Below are positions 1 through 6,866 of a stretch of 42,876 nt of DNA, piece after piece (the first letter of the stretch is position 1; each line of letters begins with the position of its first letter). This DNA is from an uncultured Clostridia bacterium (lineage in GTDB: Bacteria; Bacillota; Clostridia; TANB77; CAG-508). The position numbers and the translations under genes are program-made. The stretch lies in assembly GCA_944392425.1 (NCBI GenBank), contig CALXWM010000008.1, positions 1 through 42,876 on the forward strand, in the 5' to 3' direction. The notes beneath the pieces are model-generated. The model searched no databases, was not told the origin of the DNA, and saw only the letters and a list, made by a program, of their open reading frames with translations.

Positions 1-1181
1 CAATAAGAAAAAAGCAAGAAGGTGCAAAAGTTAGAACAGGATATTATGGTGTATGGGCAAAATGTAGAAATTTAACTGTTGAAGAAGCAGCGGAAAAAAT
101 TAAGAATGGAGAGAACTATATTATTCGTTTTAAATCACCAGGTAGAGAAGATAGAAAAATAAAACATCATGATATGATAAAAGGAAATGTAGAATTTCCA
201 GAAAATGACCAAGATATAGTTATTATAAAGGCTGATGGACTTCCTACATATCACTTTGCGCATGCAGTTGATGACCATTTAATGAGAACAACACTTGTAA
301 TTCGTAGTGATGAGTGGCTATCTTCAGTTCCTTTACATTTGCAATTATTCTACGAATTAGGTTTTAGACCTCCTAAATATGCACATATTTCACCAATTAT
401 GAAAAATGATAATGGTAATAAGCGTAAATTAAGTAAAAGAAAAGACCCAGAGGCTGCTGTAAGTTATTATAAAGAAGAAGGAATACCAGTAACTGCTGTA
501 AAAGAATATCTTTTAAATATTGCAAATTCTACATTTGAAAATTGGAGAAGAGCTAATCCATACAAGTCTTTGGATGAGTTTGATTTTCAATTAAATAAAA
601 TGAGTGTAAGTGGTGCTTTATTTGATATGATTAAACTTTTAGATATTGGTAAAAATGTTATATCAAGAATGACCGCAGATGAAGTATATGAAAATGCTTT
701 AAATTGGGCAAAGCAGTATGATAAAGAATTAGTTCAAATTTTAGAAAATAAAGATTATGCTTTAAAAGTTTTTGGCATTGAAAGAGGAAACAAAAAGCCT
801 AGAAAAGATTTATCAAAATGGTCAGATGTTAAAGAAAATATCATATATATGTATGAAGAACCTTCAAATTATGACTTTGATAAAATTTCAGGAGAGGATG
901 CTAAAAAAGTAATAGAAGAATATTCTAAAGTTTACGATTATAATGATGATAAACAAACTTGGTTTGATAAAATCAAAGATGTGGCTGAAAAATTGGGCTA
1001 TGCTAGAGAAGTTAAAGAATATAAGGCAAATCCAGAAAATTGGCCAGGACATGTTGGTGATGTAAGCACTGTTATTAGAGTTGTATTAACAGGAAGAAGA
1101 AATACTCCAGATATGTATGAAATAATGCAAGTACTTGGAAAAGATGAAGTTTCAAAAAGATTTGAAAATTTTATTAAATAG
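1..1181 (+). CDS. gltX: Glutamyl-tRNA synthetase, 5'-truncated by window edge
   Basis: Class I aminoacyl-tRNA synthetase that charges tRNA-Glu in the cytoplasm. The reading frame is open from base 3, so the gene begins before the window and the HIGH-motif region is missing. Visible are the GYYGVWAKC stretch, the DGLPTYHFAHAVDDHLM block typical of GluRS, and KLSKRK, the KMSKS-like ATP-binding signature, followed by the anticodon-binding helical region to residue about 390 of the visible part. The sequence class matches clostridial GltX proteins. The first internal ATG is at 174 but is clearly not the start, because homology runs upstream of it. A short hairpin (1197-1234) with a GACCAATAT stem follows the stop and may serve as terminator. 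Whether the enzyme is discriminating or also charges tRNA-Gln cannot be told from this part. Confidence 0.95.
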   Translation, partial: IRKKQEGAKVRTGYYGVWAKCRNLTVEEAAEKIKNGENYIIRFKSPGREDRKIKHHDMIKGNVEFPENDQDIVIIKADGLPTYHFAHAVDDHLMRTTLVIRSDEWLSSVPLHLQLFYELGFRPPKYAHISPIMKNDNGNKRKLSKRKDPEAAVSYYKEEGIPVTAVKEYLLNIANSTFENWRRANPYKSLDEFDFQLNKMSVSGALFDMIKLLDIGKNVISRMTADEVYENALNWAKQYDKELVQILENKDYALKVFGIERGNKKPRKDLSKWSDVKENIIYMYEEPSNYDFDKISGEDAKKVIEEYSKVYDYNDDKQTWFDKIKDVAEKLGYAREVKEYKANPENWPGHVGDVSTVIRVVLTGRRNTPDMYEIMQVLGKDEVSKRFENFIK

Positions 1182-1196
1182 TAAATTAATATGAAT

Positions 1197-1234
1197 GACC
1201 AATATATGTTTTGAAACTTTTGTAGATATTGGTC
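1197..1234. repeat. Short family-A hairpin (empty form)
   Basis: GACCAATAT pairs with ATATTGGTC across a 20-nt apex containing GTTTTGAAAC. The CAATATA/TATATTG-like shoulders are those of the long family-A repeats, but the GC-rich core is absent. It lies just after gltX and is followed by TTTATA, so it may work as a transcription terminator. Confidence 0.6.
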
Positions 1235-1268
1235 TTTATAGATAAAATATAATAGGAAGGTAAAATTT

Positions 1269-1451
1269 ATGTATAACATTGGAGATATTGTTAGAACCAA
1301 AAAGCCACACCCTTGTGGAAGCAAGGAGTGGGAGGTTACCAGAATAGGTGTTGACTATAAACTAAAGTGCCTAAAATGTGGAAAAACAGTTATACTTCCT
1401 AGAGAAAAAGCTTTAAAAGCAATAACTAAGAAAGTCGTTATAATTCAGTAA
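1269..1451 (+). CDS. DUF951 family small protein (YyzM-like)
   Basis: A 60-residue protein with the DUF951 pattern: MYNIGDIV at the N-terminus, KKPHPCGSKEWEV, and a CLKCG zinc-ribbon-like pair near residues 35-38, followed by a basic IPR-like segment (ILPREKALK). The family is widespread in Bacillota and its function is not established; a nucleic-acid-binding role is only a guess from the small size, the Cys residues and the basic tail. AGGAAGG lies 8 bases before the ATG. It follows gltX by 87 bases with a hairpin between them, so it may be transcribed separately. Its length matches the family. Downstream lie back-to-back family-A and family-B repeats that probably end its transcript. Confidence 0.85.
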   Translation: MYNIGDIVRTKKPHPCGSKEWEVTRIGVDYKLKCLKCGKTVILPREKALKAITKKVVIIQ

Positions 1452-1461
1452 AAAAATTGTT

Positions 1462-1591
1462 AAAACTGCCAATATATGTTCTTGAACATTTCAAGTGAGC
1501 GCAGGCGACGTAGGAGCGGAGCGTAACGTGCGAGTTGGAGCAAGTAGCGACTTGCGAAGCGAAATGAGAGAGAATGTATATTGGCAGTTTT
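1462..1591 (+). repeat. Family-A repeat, subtype A1, copy 1
   Basis: A perfect 15-bp stem, AAAACTGCCAATATA (1462-1476) with its complement at 1577-1591, encloses a GC-rich core carrying GTGAGCGCAGGCGACGTAGG and GGAGCGGAGCG. The 3' arm runs into TTTTT, so the whole element has the form of an intrinsic terminator with a 100-nt apex. It lies directly after the DUF951 gene and abuts a family-B repeat. Confidence 0.85.
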
Positions 1592-1696
1592 TTATAATAT
1601 AGGAAAAATCAAAGATTTTGCCTATATTTCAAGATAAAGTTACCTTGGGCAGCCCGAGCGAAGCTCGTGGCATGTGGCGAAGCCACTTTTCTTATA
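1592..1696 (+). repeat. Family-B three-hairpin repeat, copy 1
   Basis: This element is almost identical to 6762-6866. It contains three hairpins in order: AATATAGG..CCTATATT with an AAAATC/GATTTT upper stem, CGAGC-GAA-GCTCG, and GTGGC-GAA-GCCAC followed by TTTTCTT. The last hairpin with its U-run looks like an intrinsic terminator. It joins directly to the family-A copy on its left. Confidence 0.8.
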
Positions 1697-1751
1697 ATAT
1701 TGTTATTAAAAATCAAACTTTCTTAATATTATCTTAACTACTCTGTTTTTA

Positions 1752-1781
1752 TTGACATTATCCACTTAAATATCATATAAT
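1752..1781 (+). promoter_or_regulatory. Sigma-A promoter for the HD-domain gene
   Basis: TTGACA (1752-1757) and TATAAT (1776-1781) are separated by 18 bp, upstream of the gene starting at 1865. The leader contains AAGGGGGGAG followed by a two-codon ATG-GCA-TAA at 1808-1816, a possible minimal upstream reading frame. Confidence 0.8.
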
Positions 1782-1864
1782 ATATTTTAAGGGGGGAGAC
1801 AGAAAAGATGGCATAAAATATGTAAAAATGCTATCTAAAATGTTGATATAAACGGAGTATTTTA

Positions 1865-2524
1865 ATGAAAGAAAAATTAAAATTATTATATAGGGCAAAA
1901 GATAACTCAAATTTATTCAATAGATTTGATGATGTTGAAGTAGTAATAAAACAAGAAAATGAATATTCAATAGGCGAAAATAAGCTTTTTTTAGTACAGG
2001 CAATTAATGATAAAGAATACATGGAAATAGTAAAAGACATAATTAATAATGAAACAGTACTAGAAATGAAAAAGTACAGGCAACATTATGATATAAATAC
2101 ATTTGAACATTGTTTAAATGTATCATACATAAGCTATAGAATATGTAAAAGGTTAAAATGGGATTATAAATCAATGGCAAGAGCAGCAATGCTACACGAC
2201 TTATTCTTGTATGATTGGAGAAATAGTAAAAAAGAATTAAATCTAGATGGTTATCACGCATTTGTACATCCAAAAATAGCATTAGAAAACGCGTCTAAGT
2301 TATACGACTTAAACGACAAAGAAAAGGACATAATAGTAAAACATATGTGGCCAGTAACTATGGCACTTCCAAAATATAAAGAATCATTTATTATAACTTT
2401 GGTGGATAAATATAGTGCTCTTCAAGAGTCGGCACAATATTATAGAAATAGGATAAAATCTAAAAAATTATTTAAATATGCATACATATTTTTAGGACTA
2501 ATATTTCTTAATAAATTAATTTAG
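1865..2524 (+). CDS. HD-domain protein (predicted metal-dependent phosphohydrolase)
   Basis: A 219-residue protein with a complete HD signature: H82, the H111-D112 pair in MLHDLFLYDW, H135, H160 in VKHMWP and D181. HD proteins are metal-dependent phosphohydrolases, often acting on nucleotides or cyclic nucleotides, but the substrate cannot be read from the sequence. The first 75 residues are a separate charged helical part that I do not recognise. The last 17 residues are hydrophobic (AYIFLGLIFL), so the protein may associate with the membrane through its C-terminus. It has its own promoter (1752-1781), and the start at 1865 follows an ACGGAG box. A 12-bp hairpin lies between its stop and dapB, so co-transcription with dapB is uncertain. 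Confidence 0.8.
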   Translation: MKEKLKLLYRAKDNSNLFNRFDDVEVVIKQENEYSIGENKLFLVQAINDKEYMEIVKDIINNETVLEMKKYRQHYDINTFEHCLNVSYISYRICKRLKWDYKSMARAAMLHDLFLYDWRNSKKELNLDGYHAFVHPKIALENASKLYDLNDKEKDIIVKHMWPVTMALPKYKESFIITLVDKYSALQESAQYYRNRIKSKKLFKYAYIFLGLIFLNKLI

Positions 2525-2525
2525 T

Positions 2526-2570
2526 TTTAGGCATTCAAATTAGATATTTCTAATAAATTGAATGTCTAAA
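2526..2570 (+). other. Hairpin between the HD-domain gene and dapB
   Basis: TTAGGCATTCAA pairs with TTGAATGTCTAA (one G-U pair) around an AT-rich loop. No U-run follows on either strand, so it is not a classical terminator; it could be an mRNA stability or regulatory stem in the dapB leader. The TCTAAAAAATAATGGAGG segment that follows is nearly repeated before bofA (6237-6256). Confidence 0.45.
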
Positions 2571-2587
2571 AAATAATGGAGGAAAAT

Positions 2588-3334
2588 ATGATAAAAGTAT
2601 TAATTAATGGTTGTAATGGGAAAATGGGACAAGAAGTAATTAAGGTAATAAACAATAATGAAAAATTTGAAGTTTTAAATGGAGTGGATAAAGAGGAAAA
2701 TGCAGATTATGTATTTCCTGTTTATACAAATATAAGTGAAATTAAAGAAAAGCCAGATGTAATAGTGGATTTTTCTATACCGGTTGCAACTATGCAGATT
2801 CTTGAATATGCTAAAAATAATAAAATACCAATAGTTATTGCAACTACAGGGTTAACTGAAGAACAGAAACAAAAAATTAAAGAATATAGTAAAGCTATTC
2901 CTATTTTTCAATCTGCAAATATGTCATATGATATAAACTTAATGAAAAGAATAGTTGCAGAGGTAGCAAAAAACTTGTGTGGAACAGATATAGAAATAAT
3001 AGAAACTCATCATAATAGAAAAATAGACGCTCCAAGTGGAACTGCTTTACTTTTAGCAGATAGCATAAATGAAGCGTTAGGTAATTCTATGGAATATAAT
3101 TTTAATAGATTTCAAAATAGAGAAAAACGTAAAAAGAATGAAATTGGTTTTTCTTCAATCAGAGGTGGAAACATAGTAGGGGAGCATACAGTTTGTTTCT
3201 TTGGGGAAAATGATTGCTTAGAAATTACTCATAAAGCATATTCAAGAGGACTTTTTGCAGAAGGTGCATTAAAGGGTGCAGAATATATTGTAAATAAAGA
3301 AAATGGATATTATACGATGGATGAAATAATTTGA
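2588..3334 (+). CDS. dapB: 4-hydroxy-tetrahydrodipicolinate reductase
   Basis: DapB reduces hydroxy-tetrahydrodipicolinate with NAD(P)H in the diaminopimelate/lysine pathway, which supplies peptidoglycan and, through its intermediate, spore dipicolinate. The N-terminus has the dinucleotide-binding loop GCNGKMG. The substrate and catalytic region reads ETHHNRKIDAPSGTA, followed by SSIRGGNIVGEH. About 248 residues is normal for the family. The upstream in-frame ATG at 2576 overlaps the Shine-Dalgarno sequence GGAGGA, which places the true start at 2588. No other dap genes are nearby, so it stands apart from a lysine operon. It converges on engB, and the gap holds a family-A repeat that can act as a two-way terminator. 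Confidence 0.95.
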   Translation: MIKVLINGCNGKMGQEVIKVINNNEKFEVLNGVDKEENADYVFPVYTNISEIKEKPDVIVDFSIPVATMQILEYAKNNKIPIVIATTGLTEEQKQKIKEYSKAIPIFQSANMSYDINLMKRIVAEVAKNLCGTDIEIIETHHNRKIDAPSGTALLLADSINEALGNSMEYNFNRFQNREKRKKNEIGFSSIRGGNIVGEHTVCFFGENDCLEITHKAYSRGLFAEGALKGAEYIVNKENGYYTMDEII

Positions 3335-3356
3335 AATTAATTTTAAGCAAATAATA

Positions 3357-3489
3357 GAAGAAATTTCAATATAGCTTCTCTCTCATTTCGCCGCGCGGGT
3401 CGCTATTCGCTCCAGCTTGCACGTTACGCTCCGCTCCTACGTCGCCTACGCTCACTTGAAATGTTCGTGAAGTATATTGAAACTTCTTT
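3357..3489 (-). repeat. Family-A repeat, subtype A1, copy 2
   Basis: The outer arms (GAAG..TTTCAATATA at 3357-3373 and TATATTGAAAC.. at 3473-3489) pair at 15 of 17 positions. The core is the reverse complement of copy 1. It fills the gap between the convergent genes dapB and engB, the usual place for a bidirectional terminator. Confidence 0.8.
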
Positions 3490-3513
3490 ACAATATAGAT
3501 TAACAGAAAATCA

Positions 3514-4170
3514 TTAAATTCTTTTTAAAATTTCATTCCATAAATCTTCTGAGTAAATTTTTCTTTCAGATGAAAATGGCATAAATTTTAAATCATGTAA
3601 AGGATTAAGGCTATCCTGAATATTTTTTACACTATCATTAACTTTTGTCACAGCAATTTTATCTGCTTTATTTGCAATAATTATGCAAGGTAGATTTTGA
3701 CTTATAATGTAATCATACATTAATTTATCATTGCTAGTTGGGTTATGTCTAATATCAACAAGAAATAGAATTAAAGCAATGTTTGGACATTTTTGTAAAT
3801 ATTCTTCAATAAAATTGCCAACTTCTACTTGCTGAGCTTTAGACATTTTGCTAAAACCGTATCCAGGTAAATCAACAAAATAAAATTCATTAGTAGTTAA
3901 ATTAATAGAACTATTATTATTAGAATCAGCATTGGCAAAACTATTGTTATTATTATCTTGCTTAATAGAGACTTTATAAAAATTAATTAATCTTGTTTTA
4001 CCAGGTTCACTACTAGTCCTAGCTAATTTTTTTCGATTAACCATTGTATTAATAAAAGATGATTTACCAACATTTGATTTACCAACTAATACAATTTGAG
4101 GTAAATTATCTTTAGGATATTGCCTAGGGTTGGTAGCAGATATTGTAAATTCTGCATTTTTTATTATCAT
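3514..4170 (-). CDS. engB: Ribosome biogenesis GTPase EngB/YsxC
   Basis: An essential GTPase for late assembly of the large ribosomal subunit. The GTPase motifs are clear: G1 GKSNVGKSS at residues 30-38, G3 DLPGYG at 100-105 and G4 NKAD at 167-170. The length of 218 residues is slightly more than usual because an Asn/Ser-rich insert occupies residues 71-92, between switch I and G3; similar low-complexity inserts occur in era and gatD here. The start follows GGAAAGGAT. It lies downstream of serS on the minus strand, separated by a family-C palindrome that sits directly against the ribosome binding site. In Bacillus engB usually follows lon, so the serS neighbourhood differs. Confidence 0.95.
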   Translation of the reverse strand: MIIKNAEFTISATNPRQYPKDNLPQIVLVGKSNVGKSSFINTMVNRKKLARTSSEPGKTRLINFYKVSIKQDNNNNSFANADSNNNSSINLTTNEFYFVDLPGYGFSKMSKAQQVEVGNFIEEYLQKCPNIALILFLVDIRHNPTSNDKLMYDYIISQNLPCIIIANKADKIAVTKVNDSVKNIQDSLNPLHDLKFMPFSSERKIYSEDLWNEILKRI

Positions 4171-4186
4171 AATTTAATCCTTTCCA

Positions 4187-4248
4187 TTTTACGATGGGGA
4201 CGGTCCTTTTCGTAAAATTTTACGTTTTGCTCCGTCCCCATCGTAAAA
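4187..4248. repeat. Family-C palindrome, copy 1
   Basis: The outer stem TTTTACGATGGGGACGG (4187-4203) pairs perfectly with 4232-4248. The inner CGTAAAA/TTTTACG forms a second stem, while the segments between (TCCTTTT and TTTTGCT) do not match. It lies between serS and engB, next to the engB ribosome binding site. Confidence 0.85.
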
Positions 4249-4250
4249 AA

Positions 4251-5531
4251 TTATGGTACTAATTTCTTTGTTCCACCCATATATGGCCATAAAACTTCTG
4301 GAATATCAACACTTCCATCAGGATTATAGTGGTTTTCAAGAAGTGCAATAAGCATTCTAGGTGGGGCAACAACAGTGTTATTTAAAGTGTGTGCAAAATA
4401 GTTTCCTTTTTCACCTTTTATACGTATACCAAGTCTACGAGCTTGAGCGTCTGTTAAGTTTGAACAACTGCCAACTTCAAAATATTTCTTTTGTCTAGGA
4501 GACCATGCTTCAACATCGCAAGATTTAGCTTTTAAATCTGCTAAGTCTCCACTGCAACATTCTAAAGTTCTTACTGGAATATCCATACTTCTAAATAATT
4601 CAACAGTATATGACCATAATTTGTCATACCAATTCCAGCTGTCTTCTGGTTCACAAACAACAATCATTTCTTGTTTTTCAAATTGATGTATACGATAAAT
4701 TCCACGTTCCTCAATACCATGTGCACCTTTTTCTTTTCTAAAACATGGAGAGTATGATGTCATAGTATAAGGCATATCTTTTTTATCTAAAATTTGTCCT
4801 TTAAATTTTCCTATCATTGAATGCTCACTTGTACCAATTAAATATAAATCTTCGCCTTCAATTTTGTACATCATTGCATCCATTTCTTCAAAAGACATAA
4901 CTCCACTTACAACATCTCCATGAATCATAAATGGTGGGATGCAATAAGTAAAACCTTTATTTATCATAAAATCCCTAGCATAAGCAAGTACTGCTGAATG
5001 AAGTCTTGCAATATTGCCTGTTAGATAGTAAAACCCATTACCAGCAACACGACGAGCTGAGTCTAAGTCAATACCACTAAGCTTTTCCATAATATCTGTA
5101 TGGTAAGGAATTTCATAATCTGGAACAACTGGTTCACCGAACTTCTCGATTTCAACATTATGAGTGTCATCTTCGCCAATAGGAACACTATCTGCTATAA
5201 TGTTAGGAATTTTCATCATTCTAGATTTAACTTCTTCACTGTACTCAGCTTCTAATTTTTCATTTTCTTCTAATTCTTTATTTATATTTTGAACTTCAAG
5301 TTTTATTTTTTCTGCTTCATCTTTTTTTCCATTCTTCATAAGCATTCCAATTTGACTGCTTAAGGAGTTACGTTTGCTTCTAAGTTCATCACCTTTTAAA
5401 GTAGCTTCTCTGCTTTTTTTGTCAAATTCGATAACTTCGTCTACTAGAGGAAGTTTGTAATCCTGAAACTTTTTCTTAATATTTTCTTTAACAATATCAG
5501 GATTTTCTCTTAAAAATTTAATATCTATCAT
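4251..5531 (-). CDS. serS: Seryl-tRNA synthetase
   Basis: Class II synthetase that charges tRNA-Ser. The N-terminal 110 residues form the charged long coiled-coil arm that binds the tRNA variable arm. The catalytic core has TSEHSMI, motif 2 in the stretch from SPCFRKEKG to RIHQFEKQEM, and motif 3 in NNTVVAPPRMLIALLE. At 426 residues it is full length. The motif 2 loop reads AHGIEERGIYRIHQF rather than the common bacterial GRDTRGLIRxHQF, and CSGDLADLKAKSCDVEAW is also unlike the Bacillus enzyme, so this is a distinct SerRS subtype. The start has a TAGGAGGT box. A candidate promoter lies at 5603-5631. No T-box fits in the roughly 70-base leader. Confidence 0.95.
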   Translation of the reverse strand: MIDIKFLRENPDIVKENIKKKFQDYKLPLVDEVIEFDKKSREATLKGDELRSKRNSLSSQIGMLMKNGKKDEAEKIKLEVQNINKELEENEKLEAEYSEEVKSRMMKIPNIIADSVPIGEDDTHNVEIEKFGEPVVPDYEIPYHTDIMEKLSGIDLDSARRVAGNGFYYLTGNIARLHSAVLAYARDFMINKGFTYCIPPFMIHGDVVSGVMSFEEMDAMMYKIEGEDLYLIGTSEHSMIGKFKGQILDKKDMPYTMTSYSPCFRKEKGAHGIEERGIYRIHQFEKQEMIVVCEPEDSWNWYDKLWSYTVELFRSMDIPVRTLECCSGDLADLKAKSCDVEAWSPRQKKYFEVGSCSNLTDAQARRLGIRIKGEKGNYFAHTLNNTVVAPPRMLIALLENHYNPDGSVDIPEVLWPYMGGTKKLVP

Positions 5532-5602
5532 AAATACCTCCTAAATGCAGTCAAGAATATGAAATTATATAGAATGGAATATAATTTTATAGACTATAAC
5601 TG

Positions 5603-5631
5603 ATATTATTATGTAACTATTTTATCATCAA
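5603..5631 (-). promoter_or_regulatory. Candidate promoter of serS
   Basis: On the minus strand, TTGATG and TAATAT are separated by 17 bp, giving a leader of about 65 bases before serS. The match is moderate and this AT-rich context produces chance matches. Confidence 0.4.
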
Positions 5632-5662
5632 ATACGCATTTTTACAATAAGTTTTGAAATTT

Positions 5663-5879
5663 TTTTACGATGGGGACGGTCCTTTTCGTAAAATTTTTAT
5701 ATTTGTCAAGCCACAATATACATCTCTCCTATTTTGCTGCGCGGGTCGCTACTCGCTCCAGCTTGCACGTCTCGCTCCGCTCCTACGTCGCCTGCGCTCA
5801 TCTAAAATATCGAAAAGTATATTGCTGGCTTTTATTTTTAATATATTTTTTTACGAAAAGGACCGTCCCCATCGTAAAA
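5663..5879. repeat. Family-C palindrome split by a family-A element
   Basis: Two perfect 31-bp inverted arms (5663-5693 and 5849-5879), each with ACGATGGGGACGG/CCGTCCCCATCGT and AAAAGGA, face each other across about 155 bases. The A1 repeat at 5708-5833 lies in that gap, centred between the arms. Apart from these repeats and the serS promoter, the 415-base gap between serS and the next gene contains nothing recognisable. Confidence 0.85.
5708..5833 (-). repeat. Family-A repeat, subtype A1, copy 3 (nested)
   Basis: The outer arms AAGCCACAATATA (5708-5720) and TATATTGCTGGCTTTT (to 5833) pair apart from one bulge. The core is in reverse orientation, with CGCGCGGGTCGCTACTCGCT and CTCCGCTCCTACGTCGCC. 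It sits inside the two arms of a family-C palindrome. Confidence 0.8.
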
Positions 5880-5947
5880 TATTTAGAAAAATTATGCATA
5901 ATTGTTATTTAATGTGAATATAATTAGAGAAGGAGGATAGCTTATTT

Positions 5948-6196
5948 ATGGAAGAAAGGTATTTGAGAGATAGATATTTGATAGAAATGACTCCAGAGGA
6001 GGAGAAAAAAGACATTCTTAGAAATATATTGCATACAAAGGCCGAGCTTACTAATGCAAATAAAAATTTTGAATTTGCCAATACAAATGAATTAATTGAC
6101 TATTATGTGTACAAAATTAAATCAATGCAAGCTCAATTAGACAGCCTAATAAAATTAGCAAAAGAAAAGGGGATAGAGGTAGAAAAGTTAGCATAA
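5948..6196 (+). CDS. yaaL: DUF2508 family protein (YaaL-like)
   Basis: An 82-residue, highly charged helical protein with the DUF2508 pattern NFEFANTNELIDYYVYKIKSMQAQLDSLIKLAKEKG; the spacing of YYVYKIK and LIKLAKE is diagnostic. Its function is unknown. In Bacillus subtilis yaaL lies directly upstream of bofA, and the same order is kept here, which supports both calls. Translation starts after AAGGAGGATAG, a strong site. There is no membrane segment. It is separated from bofA by 122 bases that contain a second strong Shine-Dalgarno followed by ATG-TAA. Confidence 0.8.
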   Translation: MEERYLRDRYLIEMTPEEEKKDILRNILHTKAELTNANKNFEFANTNELIDYYVYKIKSMQAQLDSLIKLAKEKGIEVEKLA

Positions 6197-6250
6197 AAAT
6201 AATTTGTCCATCATACATTTAAATAGAATTTTAAGTTCTAAAAAATAATG

Positions 6251-6266
6251 GAGGAAAGTATGTAAC
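6251..6266 (+). other. Shine-Dalgarno followed by a start-stop ATG-TAA
   Basis: GGAGG (6251-6255) is followed by ATG (6261-6263) and immediately TAA. The next bases (CGCAA..TTGCG) can form a small hairpin before the real bofA start. This may be a start-stop leader, or the remains of a displaced start site. Confidence 0.4.
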
Positions 6267-6318
6267 GCAATTGTTATACAGTGGTATTTCTTGCGTGTAT
6301 AATCATACTAGATAGAAA

Positions 6319-6588
6319 ATGGATACTAATATTTTTATTTCAGTTGTAATTTGCATAATTTTTTTACTCATTTTTGGAAAAATTTTTTTGCTACCAATAA
6401 AAAAAATATTTAAGGTAGTACTCAATACAGGCTTAGGAGCTCTTGTGATTTTTGTTATAAATACTATAGGCACATCTTTTGGATTTCATATTGGTTTAAA
6501 TATTATAAATGCTTTGATTGTTGGAATATTAGGAATACCAGGAGCGGTGTTGTTGATTTTATTAAAAGTATTTTGTAATATTGGATAA
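6319..6588 (+). CDS. bofA: Pro-sigma-K processing inhibitor BofA family protein
   Basis: An 89-residue integral membrane protein with two long hydrophobic stretches. The second half carries the BofA signature: NTGLGALVIFVINTIG, then GFHIGLNIINALIVGILGIPG. In spore formers BofA sits in the membrane around the forespore and holds the SpoIVFB protease inactive until pro-sigma-K must be cut. Its pairing with a yaaL-like gene matches the Bacillus order. The start at 6319 is the first possible one, because a TAG lies two codons upstream, but it lacks a good ribosome binding site. The nearest strong site (6251-6255) instead serves an ATG-TAA, so translation may depend on reinitiation or leader folding. 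Confidence 0.85.
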   Translation: MDTNIFISVVICIIFLLIFGKIFLLPIKKIFKVVLNTGLGALVIFVINTIGTSFGFHIGLNIINALIVGILGIPGAVLLILLKVFCNIG

Positions 6589-6610
6589 ATTGATTGTATA
6601 TGAAGCTCAA

Positions 6611-6703
6611 ATGGAAGAAAAAGGCAAAGATGCAAATGATCTCATAATAGAGGTCCGCATTACGGACAATGGCATGCTAATCTATGTTGAGAGGTCTTGC
6701 TAA
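6611..6703 (+). CDS. Possible 30-residue reading frame or gene remnant
   Basis: A short frame after bofA encodes 30 residues ending in NGMLIYVERSC. It can be extended in frame back to a TTG at 6590. Its codons (CTC, GTC, CGC, ACG, GGC) are more GC-rich than those of its neighbours, and there is no good Shine-Dalgarno. It may be the remains of an acquired gene or chance. A clear terminator follows. Confidence 0.25.
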   Translation: MEEKGKDANDLIIEVRITDNGMLIYVERSC

Positions 6704-6715
6704 GGCATAAGAACC

Positions 6716-6765
6716 CAAAAAGAAGAACCTGCCAAGCTAAAAAGCGAGGCGGGTTCTTCTTTTTA
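6716..6765 (+). terminator. Intrinsic terminator after the bofA region
   Basis: AGAAGAACCTGCC (6721-6733) pairs with GGCGGGTTCTTCT (6748-6760), with one G-U pair and a 14-nt loop, followed by TTTTT. It directly precedes the family-B repeat. Confidence 0.85.
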
Positions 6766-6866
6766 TAATATAGGAAAAATCGAAGATTTTGCCTATATTT
6801 CAAGATAAAGTTACCTTAGGCAGCCCGAGCAAAGCTCGTGGCATGTGGCGAAGCCACTTTTCTTAT
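6762..6866 (+). repeat. Family-B three-hairpin repeat, copy 2
   Basis: It is nearly identical to 1592-1696. The three hairpins are retained, with one loop change (CGAGC-AAA-GCTCG). The element ends at the glmS stop codon and fills the convergent gap between the bofA region and glmS. Confidence 0.8.

Noticed and set aside
5532..5602. T-box riboswitch in front of serS
   Set aside because: The leader from the candidate promoter is about 70 bases and has no T-box core or terminator, so a T-box cannot fit.
5654..5917. Two overlapping plus-strand frames of 87 and 80 codons upstream of the yaaL-like gene
   Set aside because: They are translations of the nested family-A and family-C repeats. There is no ribosome binding site, and the encoded residues match nothing.
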